Shown: positions 49,765-59,103, counted from the first letter of the stretch. The stretch: DNA of 64,000 nt from Streptomyces cucumeris (GCF_024295805.1 NZ_JANCLX010000030.1:49224-113223); one strand, 5' to 3'. Notes: a model not told the origin generated them from the letters alone. Translations and numbers: made by a program.

Positions 49765-52083
49765 TCAGGAGGCGGACAGCTCACCGCGGACCGTGCGGGC
49801 CGCGGTGACCAGGTTCTCCAGGGAGTCGCGCGTCTCCGGCCAGCCGCGGGTCTTCAGACCGCAGTCGGGGTTGACCCACAGCCGCTCGGCCGGGATGGCC
49901 CGCAGACCGGTCCGCAGGAGTCCGGCCGCTTCCTCCGCGCTCGGTACGCGCGGAGAGTGGATGTCGTACACACCGGGGCCGGCCTCACGCGGATAGCCGT
50001 GGGCGGCCAGTTCGCGGGCGACCTGCATATGGGAGCGGGCCGCCTCCAGGCTGATGACATCGGCGTCGAGGTCGTCGATCGCCTGGACGATGTCGCCGAA
50101 CTCGGCGTAGCACATATGGGTGTGGATCTGGGTGTCCGGACGCGCCCCGGAGGTGGTGAGCCGGAACGCCTCGGTGGCCCAGGCCAGATAGCCCGGGCGG
50201 TGGGCGGCGCGCAGCGGCAGCGTCTCGCGCAGCGCGGGTTCATCGACCTGGATGACGGAGGATCCGGCGGCCTCCAGATCGTTCACCTCGTCCCGCAGGG
50301 CGAGTGCCACCTGGCGGGCGGTCTCCGCGACCGGTTGGTCGTCGCGGACGAAGGACCACGCCAGCATGGTCACCGGTCCGGTGAGCATGCCCTTGACCGG
50401 GCGGTCGGTGAGGGACTGGGCGTAGGCCGTCCAGCGCACCGTCATCGGTTCGGGGCGGGAGATGTCCCCGGTCAGCAGCGGTGGGCGGACGTAGCGGGTC
50501 CCGTAGGACTGGACCCAGCCGTGCTGGGTGGCGAGGTAGCCGGTGAGCCGCTCGGCGAAGTACTGCACCATGTCGTTGCGCTCGGCCTCGCCGTGCACCA
50601 GGACGTCCAGTCCGGCCTTCTCCTGGAAGGAGATCACCGCCTGGATCTCGGCCGCGATCCGCTCCTCGTACCCGGCGGTGTCGATCCGGCCCGCGCGGAG
50701 GTCGGCCCGCGCGGTGCGCAGCTCATCGGTCTGCGGGAACGAGCCGATGGTCGTGGTGGGCAGCAGCGGCAGGCCCAGACGGTCGCGCTGGGCGGCGGAC
50801 CGCTCGGCGTACGGCTGGGACCGGCGGGCGTCGGCCCCGGTGGTGGCGGCAGCGCGCGCCCGGACGGCGGGGTCATGGGTGATCGGCGAACCGGCTCGGG
50901 AGGCCAGATCGGCGCGGTTCGCGGAGAGTTCGGCGGCGATCGTGTCGGTTCCCCGGGCGAGGCCCTTGGCGAGGGTGACGATCTCCTGTGTCTTCTGCCG
51001 TGCGAAGGCGAGCCAGCGCAGGATCTGCGGCGCGATATCGCGCTCCATGGCGGCGTCCAGCGGGACGTGCAGCAGCGAGCAGGACGCGGACACATCGACC
51101 TGGCCCGCCAGCCCCAGCAGGGTGCCCAGCGTCGAGAGTGAGGCCGAGAGGTCGTTCACCCAGATGTTGCGGCCGTTGACCACCCCGGCGACCAGGCGCT
51201 TGCCGGGCAGACCGCCGACAGCCGCGAGATCCTCGAGGTTGGCGGCGGCGGCCTCGGTGAAGTCCAGGGCCAGACCCTCCACCGGGGCCTTGGCCAGGAC
51301 GGGCAGGGCCTCGCCAAGACGGTCGAAGTAGGAGGCGATGAGCAGCTTGGGCCGGTCGGGAAGGGCGCCGAGGTCGCGGTAGGCGCGGGCCGCGGCGTTG
51401 AGTTCGGCCGGGGTGCGGTCCTGGACGAGCGCGGGTTCGTCGAGCTGCGCCCACTGCGCCCCCGCGGCCCGCAGATCGGCCAGGACCTCGGCGTACACCG
51501 GCAGCAGCCGGTCCAGGAGGGTGAGCGGGTCGAAGTCCGCGGCCACCCCGGGCGCGGGCTTGGCCAGCAGCAGATAGGTGACGGGGCCGACCAGGACCGG
51601 ACGGGCCGTCAGCCCCTGGGCCAGCGCCTCCGTCAGCTCGGCGACCTGCTTGGCGGAGTCGGCCGTGAAGACCGTGTCCGGCCCCAGCTCGGGGACCAGA
51701 TAGTGGTAGTTGGTGTCGAACCACTTGGTCATCTCCAGCGGGGCCACGTCCTGGGTGCCGCGCGCCATCGCGAAGTAGCCGTCGAGCGGATCGGCCGCGA
51801 CGGCGTCCCGGTGGCGGTCGGGGATCGCGCCCACCATGACGGTGGTGTCCAGGACATGGTCGTAGTACGAGAAGTCACCGGTGGGCACCTCGTGGACACC
51901 CGCTCCGGCGAGCTGCCGCCAGTTCGTCCGGCGCAGTTGAGCGGCGGTGTCACGGAGGGCGTCGGCGGTGATCCGGCCCTTCCAGTAGCCCTCGATCGCC
52001 TTCTTCAGTTCCCGGCTCCGGCCCTGACGGGGGTAGCCGTACACGGTGGCCCGTGCTGCCGCGGCTGCGGACTCGGTGGTCAC
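49765..52083 (-). CDS. metE: Cobalamin-independent methionine synthase
   Basis: 772 residues, the normal MetE length, from GTG 52083 behind AAGGAGATCTCC. The N-terminal half begins TVYGYPRQGRSRELKKAIE and has the MTKWFDTNYHYLVPE signature. The catalytic C-terminal barrel has LPTTTIGSFPQT, the zinc ligands in QIHTHMCYAEFGD (His and Cys) and the final Cys in NPDCGLKTRG. It transfers methyl from 5-methyltetrahydropteroyl-triglutamate to homocysteine. A cobalamin riboswitch precedes it, so B12 should turn it off in favour of MetH. Confidence 0.96.
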   Translation of the reverse strand: MTTESAAAAARATVYGYPRQGRSRELKKAIEGYWKGRITADALRDTAAQLRRTNWRQLAGAGVHEVPTGDFSYYDHVLDTTVMVGAIPDRHRDAVAADPLDGYFAMARGTQDVAPLEMTKWFDTNYHYLVPELGPDTVFTADSAKQVAELTEALAQGLTARPVLVGPVTYLLLAKPAPGVAADFDPLTLLDRLLPVYAEVLADLRAAGAQWAQLDEPALVQDRTPAELNAAARAYRDLGALPDRPKLLIASYFDRLGEALPVLAKAPVEGLALDFTEAAAANLEDLAAVGGLPGKRLVAGVVNGRNIWVNDLSASLSTLGTLLGLAGQVDVSASCSLLHVPLDAAMERDIAPQILRWLAFARQKTQEIVTLAKGLARGTDTIAAELSANRADLASRAGSPITHDPAVRARAAATTGADARRSQPYAERSAAQRDRLGLPLLPTTTIGSFPQTDELRTARADLRAGRIDTAGYEERIAAEIQAVISFQEKAGLDVLVHGEAERNDMVQYFAERLTGYLATQHGWVQSYGTRYVRPPLLTGDISRPEPMTVRWTAYAQSLTDRPVKGMLTGPVTMLAWSFVRDDQPVAETARQVALALRDEVNDLEAAGSSVIQVDEPALRETLPLRAAHRPGYLAWATEAFRLTTSGARPDTQIHTHMCYAEFGDIVQAIDDLDADVISLEAARSHMQVARELAAHGYPREAGPGVYDIHSPRVPSAEEAAGLLRTGLRAIPAERLWVNPDCGLKTRGWPETRDSLENLVTAARTVRGELSAS

Positions 52084-52261
52084 GGAGATCTCCTTCGCGA
52101 GATGGATCCCTGAGATCCCGGGGACGGGACGAGAGCGCGAAGGGGTGACGTACCGGGCCGGCCGACCTCGCGTGGTACGGCGCGATCGTCCACCTGGTAT
52201 GTACGCCGACCCGCCCTCGAGGTCACCGGGATGTCCGGGTACGCGTCGTACGCACCCGGGC

Positions 52262-52460
52262 AGTTGGCAGGTCTTCGGACTCACGGGCACGTCCTCAAGG
52301 GGAGGACACCTACTGGCCGTCGCTTCCCAGGCCCTTCTCGGGCCCAGTGCGTATGACGGCGGTCGTTCCCGCTCACCGCTGCGGGGCAGTCCCGGATTCC
52401 CACCGGGTTCCCTCTTGCGACGCCTCCCGTCTGGCGGACGGGGCGAACCAGCTGCACCGG
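52262..52460 (-). ncRNA. Cobalamin riboswitch controlling metE
   Basis: On the minus strand the leader shows the class consensus in order: GGTGGGAATCCGGGACTG, then CCCCGCAGCGGTGAG, a variable GC-rich stem region, GGAAGCGACGGCCAGTAGG, and the B12 box GTGAGTCCGAAGACCTGCC near 52266-52285. These are the conserved elements of AdoCbl-type riboswitches. The 3' end is about 180 bases before metE, leaving room for an expression platform (terminator or ribosome-binding-site sequestration), which I have not resolved. Confidence 0.95.
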
Positions 52461-52538
52461 CCACCCTAAGGGGCCGCCCGCCGATGTGGTGGGATCCGTC
52501 CAGCATGCGGAGGGTGAAGTGGGACACCCCATCGGTAC

Positions 52539-52566
52539 GCGGGGGCCCGGCGGGCCGGGCCCCCGC
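52539..52566 (-). terminator. Terminator of the aceA-aceB-hbd operon
   Basis: GCGGGGGCCCGGC (52539-52551) and GCCGGGCCCCCGC (52554-52566), perfect 13-base arms with GG between, 41 bases after the hbd stop. Confidence 0.75.
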
Positions 52567-52606
52567 ACCCGGCGGCCGGGCCCCTCAACCCGGTCCGCCG
52601 GGTCGC

Positions 52607-53476
52607 TCACCCCTGGCCGTACCCATGGAACCCGCGGCCGGTCTTGCGGCCCAGCAGCCGCGCCTCCACCATCCGCTGGAGCAGCGGGGGCGGCGCGTAG
52701 AGGGGTTCCTTGAACTCGTCGTAGAGCGAGCCGGCGATCGAGGCGAGCGTGTCGAGCCCGATCAGGTCCGCCAGCTTGAGCGGGCCCATGGGGTGGGCGC
52801 AGCCCAGCTCCATGCCCGCGTCGATGTCGGCGGCGGTGGCGAAGCCGGACTCCGCCATCCGGACGGCCGAGAGCAGATAGGGAATCAGCAGGGCGTTGAC
52901 GACGAAGCCGGCGCGGTCCCGGGAGTGGATGACCGTCTTGCCGAGGGTGCGGGCCGCGAACTCCTCGACGGCGGTGACCGTCGCCGGGGCGGTGTGCAGC
53001 GAGGTCACCACCTCCACCAGGGGCAGCACCGGGACCGGGTTGAAGAAGTGCAGTCCGACGACCCGGTCGGCGCGGCTGGTGGCCATGCCCAGGCGCATCA
53101 CGGGGATCGAGGAGGTGTTGGTGGCCAGCACGGCCGCCGGATCCTCGACGATCTTGTCGAGCGCGGTGAACACCTCGGCTTTGGCACCGGCGTTCTCGAT
53201 CACCGCCTCGATGACGAGCTGCCGGTCGGAGAGGTCCTCCAGACTGCCGGTGAAGACCAGGCGGGACAGGGCGTCCCGGGCCGCGGTCCGCTCCAGCCTG
53301 CCCCGCTCCACGGCCCGGTCCAGCGAGGCGGTGACGCGCTCCCGGGCGGCGTGGGCAGCGGTGGCGTCGGCCTCGCAGACCACCGTGTCCAGCCCGGCCC
53401 GTGCGCACACCTCGGCGATACCCGCGCCCATCTGACCGCCGCCGACCACTCCCACGCGCCGGATGTCCCCGCTCAT
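52607..53476 (-). CDS. 3-hydroxybutyryl-CoA dehydrogenase
   Basis: 289 residues. NAD motif VGVVGGGQMGAGIAEV at 8-23; catalytic His/Glu region GLHFFNPVPVLPLVEVV; the C-terminal domain opens GFVVNALLIPYL and ends KTGRGFHGY. This is the FadB2/Hbd type, which oxidises or reduces 3-hydroxybutyryl-CoA and longer acyl-CoAs. It overlaps the malate synthase gene by 4 bases (ATGA), so fatty-acid or acetate catabolism and the glyoxylate shunt are made together. The gene order aceA-aceB-hbd next to metE matches what I remember of SCO0982-SCO0985 in S. coelicolor. Confidence 0.92.
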   Translation of the reverse strand: MSGDIRRVGVVGGGQMGAGIAEVCARAGLDTVVCEADATAAHAARERVTASLDRAVERGRLERTAARDALSRLVFTGSLEDLSDRQLVIEAVIENAGAKAEVFTALDKIVEDPAAVLATNTSSIPVMRLGMATSRADRVVGLHFFNPVPVLPLVEVVTSLHTAPATVTAVEEFAARTLGKTVIHSRDRAGFVVNALLIPYLLSAVRMAESGFATAADIDAGMELGCAHPMGPLKLADLIGLDTLASIAGSLYDEFKEPLYAPPPLLQRMVEARLLGRKTGRGFHGYGQG

Positions 53477-55071
53477 GCCCGTGCCTCCGCACGGCGCACG
53501 AGGTGGGCGGCGTAGGCGTCCGGGGTGAAGAACAGCGGCAACTCACCGCACAGCGCAGTGCGTTCGAAGAGAGCCCGCACCTCATCGCACGGTGCCCATG
53601 GATACGCGGCGCCGAGCGCGGCCACTTCGTCGTCCAGCAGGCGCAGCACCGTCGCCCGGTCGATCACCCGGTGCCGCAGCCACTGCCAGATCTGCACCCG
53701 GGCGATCTCGGCGGTGGCCGCGTCCTCCATCAGGCCGTCGAGGGCGACGGCGCCCTGGCCACGCAGCCAGGCGGCGTAGTAGCGCACCGCCACCGAGACG
53801 TTGGTGCGCACGCCCTCCGGTGTGGGCGGTCCGCTGATCCGGCGCACCGACAGCAGGTCCACCGCCGTCACCTCCACATCGTCGCGCGTCCGGTCGAGCT
53901 GATGGGGCCGGTCGCCCAGCACCCCGTCGAACACCTCGCGGCACACCGGCACCAGTCCGGGATGGGCGACCCAGGAGCCGTCGAATCCGTCCTCGGCCTC
54001 GCGCTCCTTGTCCAGCCGCACCGTGGCGAGCGCCGCCTCGTGCGCGGCCGGGTCCTTGCCCGGCACCTGCGCGGCCATCCCGCCGATGGCGTGGGCGCCC
54101 CGCTTGTGGCAGGTGTGCACCAGCAGTTCGGTGTAGGCGCGCAGGAAGGGTGCCGCCATCGTCACCTTCGCGCGGTCCGGCAGCAGGAAGTCGGTGCGGT
54201 GGCCGAAGGTCTTGATCAGGCTGAACAGATAGTCCCAGCGGCCCGCGTTGAGACCGGAGCTGTGCTCGCGCAGCTCGTAGAGGATCTCCTCCATCTCGAA
54301 CGCGGCGGTGATCGTCTCGATGAGGACGGTGGCGCGGACGGTGCCCCGGGGGATGCCCAGCAGATCCTGCGCGGCACGGAAGATGTCGTTCCAGAGCCGA
54401 GCCTCGTAGCGGTTCTCCAGCTTCGGCAGATAGAAGTACGGTCCGTGCCCGGCGTCGATCTGCCGCTGGGCGCAGTGGAAGAAGTACAGGCCGAAGTCGA
54501 CGAGCGCGGCGGGCACCGGACGGCCGTCGATCTCCAGATGTGCCTCGTCGAGGTGCCAGCCGCGCGGCCGGACGACGATCGTGGCGAGCCGGTCGCGGTC
54601 GGCGAGCCGGTACTCCTTGCCGTCCGCGCTGGTGAAGTCGATACGCCGCTCGATGGCATCGAGCAGGGTCAGCTGGCCGCGGATGGCATTGTCCCAGGTG
54701 GGCGCGGTGGCGTCCTCGAAGTCGGCCATCCACACCCGGGCACCGGAGTTGAGGGCGTTGACCGCCATCCGCCGGTCCGGCGGGCCGGTGATCTCCACGC
54801 GGCGGTCGGTCAGTCCGGGGGCTGGCGGTGCCACGCGCCAGGACGGATCCTCGCGGACGGCGGAGGTGACCAGGGGGAAGTCCAGCGGGGAGCCGCTGGC
54901 CAGGCGCAGCACCTGGCGGCGGCGTTCTCTCAGGAGCTCCTGGCGGCGCGCGCCGAACAGCGCGGCCAGCCGGCCGACGAAGTCGAGTGCGGCGGGGGTG
55001 AGGATCTCGTCGTGGCGGTCGCCCGGAGCCGCGAGGACGTGGACACGACGGGTCGGTGCGCTGAGGGACAT
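53473..55071 (-). CDS. aceB: Malate synthase A
   Basis: 532 residues; ATG 55071 follows AGGAGAACCCG. The family signature is intact: REHSSGLNAGRWDYLF, with ENRYEARLWNDIF upstream and VTMAAPFLRAY downstream. It condenses glyoxylate and acetyl-CoA to malate and CoA, completing the glyoxylate shunt started by the aceA product encoded immediately upstream. The spacing to aceA is 124 bases and includes a 13-base tandem repeat. Peroxisomal-type C-terminus is absent, as expected. Confidence 0.96.
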   Translation of the reverse strand: MSLSAPTRRVHVLAAPGDRHDEILTPAALDFVGRLAALFGARRQELLRERRRQVLRLASGSPLDFPLVTSAVREDPSWRVAPPAPGLTDRRVEITGPPDRRMAVNALNSGARVWMADFEDATAPTWDNAIRGQLTLLDAIERRIDFTSADGKEYRLADRDRLATIVVRPRGWHLDEAHLEIDGRPVPAALVDFGLYFFHCAQRQIDAGHGPYFYLPKLENRYEARLWNDIFRAAQDLLGIPRGTVRATVLIETITAAFEMEEILYELREHSSGLNAGRWDYLFSLIKTFGHRTDFLLPDRAKVTMAAPFLRAYTELLVHTCHKRGAHAIGGMAAQVPGKDPAAHEAALATVRLDKEREAEDGFDGSWVAHPGLVPVCREVFDGVLGDRPHQLDRTRDDVEVTAVDLLSVRRISGPPTPEGVRTNVSVAVRYYAAWLRGQGAVALDGLMEDAATAEIARVQIWQWLRHRVIDRATVLRLLDDEVAALGAAYPWAPCDEVRALFERTALCGELPLFFTPDAYAAHLVRRAEARA

Positions 55072-55139
55072 CGGGTTCTCCTGGAGGAGGGAGGGAGCGG
55101 GGGTCGGACGGGGAAAGCCGTACGACCCCCGCTCGGCCA

Positions 55140-55178
55140 GGCGGATCGGCCAGGCGGATCGGACGGGCGGATCGGACG
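55140..55178. repeat. 13-base tandem repeat, three copies, between aceA and aceB
   Basis: GGCGGATCGGCCA then GGCGGATCGGACG twice, head to tail. It lies in the transcribed spacer of the glyoxylate operon. Such repeats change copy number by slippage and could serve as a strain marker. No function is evident. Confidence 0.75.
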
Positions 55179-55195
55179 GGCGCCCGGAGACGGAC

Positions 55196-56479
55196 CTAGT
55201 GGAACTGCTCTTCCTCGGTGGAGCCGGTGAGCGCGGTGGTGGAGGAGGCGGGGTTGACCGCGGTGGAGACCAGGTCGAAGTAGCCCGTGCCGACCTCCCG
55301 CTGGTGCTTCACCGCCGTGAACCCGTGCTCCTGCGCGGCGAACTCGCGCTCCTGGAGGTCGACGTACGCGGTCATGCCGTGCTCGGCATAGCCCCGGGCC
55401 AGGTCGAACATGCCGTGGTTGAGGGAGTGGAAACCGGCGAGGGTGATGAACTGGAAGCGGTAGCCCATCGCCCCCAGCTCCCGCTGGAACTTGGCGATCT
55501 GGTCGTCGTCCAGGGCCGCCTTCCAGTTGAACGACGGCGAGCAGTTGTACGCCAGCATCCGGTCCGGGTACCGCGCGTGGATGGCCTCGGCGAACTCGCG
55601 TGCCTGGGCCAGGTCCGGGGTGCCGGTCTCGACCCAGATGAGGTCGGCGTACGGGGCGTAGGCCAGACCACGGGCGATGACCGGGGCCATACCGCCTCGC
55701 ACCCGGTAGAAGCCCTCCGCGGTGCGCTCCCCGGTGACGAACTCGGCGTCCCGCTCATCGACGTCGCTGGTGAGCAGGCTGGCCGCGAGCGCGTCGGTGC
55801 GGGCGACGATGACGGTGGGGACATCGGCGATGTCCGCGGCCAGCCGGGCCGCGTTCAGGGTGCGGATGTGCTGCGAGGTCGGCACGAGCACCTTGCCGCC
55901 GAGGTGGCCGCACTTCTTCTCCGAGGCGAGCTGGTCCTCGTAGTGGATACCGGCCGCACCGGCCGCGATCATCGCCTTGGTCAGCTCGAACGCGTTGAGC
56001 GGACCGCCGAACCCGGCCTCGGCGTCGGCCACGATCGGGGCCAGCCAGTCGGTGGTGTCACCGGCCCCCTCGGCGGTGGCGATCTGGTCGGCGCGCAGCA
56101 GCGCGTTGTTGATCCGGCGCACCACCTGCGGCACCGAGTTGGCCGGGTACAGGCTCTGGTCGGGGTAGGTGTGCCCGGCCTGGTTGGCGTCGGCCGCCAC
56201 CTGCCACCCGGACAGATAGATCGCCTGGAGGCCGGCCTTCACCTGCTGCACGGCCTGTCCGCCGGTGAGCGCGCCCAGCGCGTGCACATAGTCCCGCTCG
56301 TGCAGTTGGCGCCACAGGCGTTCGGCGCCGCGCCGGGCCAGGGTGTGCTCCTCGCGGACACTGCCGGACAGCCGGACCACGTCCTCGGCGGTGTGGGTGC
56401 GCTCCACGCCCTGCCACCGGGGGTCGGTGGCCCAGCGCCGCGCCAGTTCCTCGGCCGCCCGCGTCCTCGCCTCTGCCAT
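55196..56479 (-). CDS. aceA: Isocitrate lyase
   Basis: 427 residues from ATG 56479. The active-site loop is SEKKCGHLGGK with the catalytic Cys190 (KKCGH 188-192). Other conserved parts are LSGWQVAADANQAG, YPDQSLYPANSVP, PIVADAEAGFGG and YNCSPSFNWK. It splits isocitrate to glyoxylate and succinate, the first step of the shunt used on acetate and fatty acids. It heads the aceA-aceB-hbd operon and is transcribed away from an ScfR/RamB-type regulator across 310 bases containing several repeat sites. Confidence 0.97.
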   Translation of the reverse strand: MAEARTRAAEELARRWATDPRWQGVERTHTAEDVVRLSGSVREEHTLARRGAERLWRQLHERDYVHALGALTGGQAVQQVKAGLQAIYLSGWQVAADANQAGHTYPDQSLYPANSVPQVVRRINNALLRADQIATAEGAGDTTDWLAPIVADAEAGFGGPLNAFELTKAMIAAGAAGIHYEDQLASEKKCGHLGGKVLVPTSQHIRTLNAARLAADIADVPTVIVARTDALAASLLTSDVDERDAEFVTGERTAEGFYRVRGGMAPVIARGLAYAPYADLIWVETGTPDLAQAREFAEAIHARYPDRMLAYNCSPSFNWKAALDDDQIAKFQRELGAMGYRFQFITLAGFHSLNHGMFDLARGYAEHGMTAYVDLQEREFAAQEHGFTAVKHQREVGTGYFDLVSTAVNPASSTTALTGSTEEEQFH

Positions 56480-56542
56480 GACTGTCACCGTCTCCTCGGT
56501 CTGTGCTGACTGCCAACTCCTCGCCTCACAGGAGAAGAGGGC

Positions 56543-56730
56543 TGGCACTGTGTGTCGTGTGGCTGCTCCACGGCCCGCCGTCACACCGGGAGGAGCTGAG
56601 CAATGGTGCCGGTATCGCCGGGATCCGGCGGGCCGTGCTGAAGACTCTGACACTGGCACTGAGTGCCATCAATGAGGGACGTCTGCCAACTTCTGCAAAT
56701 CTTCCACTCGCCGTTTGCCAACATTGCGAA
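56543..56730. promoter_or_regulatory. Candidate operators between aceA and the ScfR/RamB-type gene
   Basis: Two repeat types occur in the 56480-56789 gap. TGGCACT-G-AGTGCCA (56654-56668) is a perfect palindrome, with an extra TGGCACT half at 56543-56549. The direct repeat TGCCAAC-N3-TGCAAA (56684-56699) and TGCCAAC-N2-TGCGAA (56716-56730) has units 32 bases apart, about three helical turns. The second resembles the TTTGCAAA-containing sites bound by RamB in Corynebacterium. No gene is supported in this gap. Confidence 0.6.
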
Positions 56731-56789
56731 GGTCGCTGGACCGGCTGGATGGCCTAGGCTGGGCGGACCCGGACCCGGAGGATCACACG

Positions 56790-58196
56790 GTGAGCAAGAC
56801 GTACGCGGGGGCGCGCCTGCGACGGCTGCGTGAGGAGCGCCGGATGAGCCAGGCGGAGATGGCCCGTGTCCTGGCCATCTCACCCAGCTATCTGAACCAG
56901 ATGGAGCATGACTCCCGCCCGCTCACCGTGCCGGTCCTGCTGCGTCTGACCGAAGCCTTCGGTATCGACCCGGGTTTCTTCTCCGAACGTGACACGACCC
57001 GGCTGGTGGCGGACCTCCGCGAGGCGCTGGCCGGTGAGCTGGCCGACTCCCGGGTGTCCGCCACGGACCTCACCGACCTCGCCACCCGGATGCCCGGGGT
57101 CGCCCAAGTACTGCTGGGCCTCGGCCGCCGCAACCAGCGCCTGGCCGAACGGCTCGCCGGGGCCACCGAAGGCCGCGGTGCGGACCAGGAGGAACCCCGC
57201 TCACCCCATGAGGAGATCCGGGACTTCTTCTACCGCCGCCGGAACTACCTCCATGACACCGACCTCGCGGCCGAGCGGCTCTCCCAGGAGACCGGGATCC
57301 GGCCGGGCGAGGTGCTCCCCGCCCTGACGGCCCGCCTCGCCGACCGCCACGGAGTCCGGCTGGCCACCGAGACCGGGGACCGTCTGCACCACTACGACGA
57401 ACCGGCCCGCACCCTGCGGCTGTCCACCCGGATGCGCCCCGGACAGCGCGCCTTCCGGATGGCGACCCAGCTCGCCCTGCTCGAATACGGCGATGAGATC
57501 GACCGGCAGGCGGTCGAGGACTTCCCGTCCGGTTCCCCCGCGCACGCCCTGGCCCGTATCGGCATCGCCAACTACTTCGCGGCCGCGCTGATCCTGCCCT
57601 ACCGCGCCTTCCACACCGCGGCCGAGGAGGTGCGCTACGACATCGAACGGCTCAGCGACCGCTACGGCCTCGGCTACGAGACCGTCTGCCACCGGCTGAG
57701 CACCCTCCAGCGCCCCCGGTTGCGCGGAGTGCCCTTCTCCTTCGTCCGCGTCGACCGGGCGGGCAACATGTCCAAGCGGCAGTCCGCCACCGGCTTCCAC
57801 TTCTCCCGGGCGGGCGGCACCTGCCCGCTGTGGAACGTCTACGAGGCGTTCGCCGCCCCCGGCCGCATCCATGTCCAGATCGCCGAAATGCCCGACGGCC
57901 AGCGCTACTTGTGGACGGCCCGCGCGGTCACCCGGCACCGGGGCGGCTGGGGCGAACCCGGCAAGACCTTCGCCATCGGGCTGGGCTGCGAGATCCGGCA
58001 CGCCCACCGCGTCGTCTACTCCGACGGCCTCGACCTCGACAACGCCTCCGCCGCCACGCCCATCGGCATGGGCTGCCGCGTCTGCGAACGCCTCGACTGC
58101 CCCCAGCGCGCCGCTCCGCCCCTCGGCCACTCGCTCCGGATCGACCAGCACAGCAGCACCTTCGTGCCGTATCCGGTGGCGCGGCCCGTGAAGTGA
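56790..58196 (+). CDS. ScfR/RamB-type regulator (XRE HTH plus ImmA/IrrE-like domain)
   Basis: 468 residues from GTG 56790 behind GGAGGATCACACG. N-terminal helix-turn-helix: GARLRRLREERRMSQAEMARVL then SYLNQMEHDSRPLT. The middle resembles an ImmA/IrrE domain (HALARIGIANYFAAALILPY), but the zinc motif HExxH is missing (LALLEYGDE in that position). The C-terminal domain has four conserved Cys including MGCRVCERLDCPQR, typical of the short-chain fatty acyl regulators. RamB represses aceA and aceB in Corynebacterium, and this divergent position next to aceA supports the same job here. Confidence 0.92.
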   Translation: MSKTYAGARLRRLREERRMSQAEMARVLAISPSYLNQMEHDSRPLTVPVLLRLTEAFGIDPGFFSERDTTRLVADLREALAGELADSRVSATDLTDLATRMPGVAQVLLGLGRRNQRLAERLAGATEGRGADQEEPRSPHEEIRDFFYRRRNYLHDTDLAAERLSQETGIRPGEVLPALTARLADRHGVRLATETGDRLHHYDEPARTLRLSTRMRPGQRAFRMATQLALLEYGDEIDRQAVEDFPSGSPAHALARIGIANYFAAALILPYRAFHTAAEEVRYDIERLSDRYGLGYETVCHRLSTLQRPRLRGVPFSFVRVDRAGNMSKRQSATGFHFSRAGGTCPLWNVYEAFAAPGRIHVQIAEMPDGQRYLWTARAVTRHRGGWGEPGKTFAIGLGCEIRHAHRVVYSDGLDLDNASAATPIGMGCRVCERLDCPQRAAPPLGHSLRIDQHSSTFVPYPVARPVK

Positions 58197-58245
58197 GGAT
58201 CCGCACCCCCTACCGTCGCCCGTCGCCCGGAAGGCCACAGCACCC

Positions 58246-59058
58246 ATGACCACGGACCCACGCCACCTCCTCGTCATCGGCATCGGAGCCGGTGACCCGG
58301 ACCATCTGACCCTCGCGGCGGTGAAGGCCATCCGCCGCGCCGATGTCTTCTTCCTCCTCGGCAAGGGACAGGACAAGTCCGCCCTCACCGATCTGCGGCG
58401 CGGCATGCTCGACGAGCACGCCCGGGAGTCCTACCGCCTCGTGGAGGCGGAGGACCCGTGGCGCGACCGGACGAGGGAGGGGAGCGGTGAGTACACCGCC
58501 GCGGTCCACGACTGGCGGGCTCGGCGCGCCGATGTCTATGAACGGTTCATCCGGGACGAGCTGGCACCGGGGGAGACCGGCGCGTTCCTCGTATGGGGTG
58601 ACCCGGCCCTGTACGACAGCACCCTGGGGATCCTGTCCGAGATCGAGGCGCGGGGCACGGTCGCCTTCGACACCGAGGTGTTCCCCGGTATCAGCAGTGT
58701 CTCCGCGCTGGCCGCGCGGCACGGCATCACCCTGAACCAGGTCGGACGCCCCCTGCACATCACCCCCGCGCGCCGGCTCCCTGAGGTGTGCGCCAACGAC
58801 GACGGCGACATCGTGGTGATGCTCGACGCCCATGAGTCGTTCACCCGGTTCGAGGGCGATGATGTGTGGATCTACTGGGGCGCCTATATCGGCACACCCG
58901 ATGAACTCCTCGTCTCCGGACGGCTGTCGGAGGTCGCGGAGCGCATCAGCCGGATCCGTGCCGAAGCACGTGCCCGGCACGGCTGGATCATGGACACCTA
59001 CCTCCTGCGCGTCGTCCACGAGAGGGAGGACGACGGCGGCACACCGACGGCCTGCTGA
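58246..59058 (+). CDS. cobF: Precorrin-6A synthase (deacetylating)
   Basis: 270 residues. The SAM-dependent tetrapyrrole methylase fold begins LLVIGIGAGDPDHLTLAAV and has FFLLGKGQDKSALTDLR, FLVWGDPALYDSTLGIL and VFPGISSVSALAARHGITLNQ. The ending IYWGAYIGTPDELLVSGRL is specific to CobF. It methylates precorrin-5 at C1 and releases acetate in the aerobic B12 pathway. It stands alone here, away from other cob genes, 49 bases after the ScfR-type gene and possibly co-transcribed with it. Confidence 0.93.
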   Translation: MTTDPRHLLVIGIGAGDPDHLTLAAVKAIRRADVFFLLGKGQDKSALTDLRRGMLDEHARESYRLVEAEDPWRDRTREGSGEYTAAVHDWRARRADVYERFIRDELAPGETGAFLVWGDPALYDSTLGILSEIEARGTVAFDTEVFPGISSVSALAARHGITLNQVGRPLHITPARRLPEVCANDDGDIVVMLDAHESFTRFEGDDVWIYWGAYIGTPDELLVSGRLSEVAERISRIRAEARARHGWIMDTYLLRVVHEREDDGGTPTAC

Positions 59059-59081
59059 AAGGGCCCGGCCCTTTCAGCAGG
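59051..59081. terminator. Bidirectional terminator overlapping the cobF stop
   Basis: CCTGCTGAAAGGGCC (59051-59065) and GGCCCTTTCAGCAGG (59067-59081), perfect 15-base arms with a single central base. The cobF stop codon is inside the left arm. The hairpin serves the convergent methyltransferase gene as well. Confidence 0.88.
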
Positions 59082-59103
59082 CGTGCGGTCGGCGGGTGTG
59101 CGA

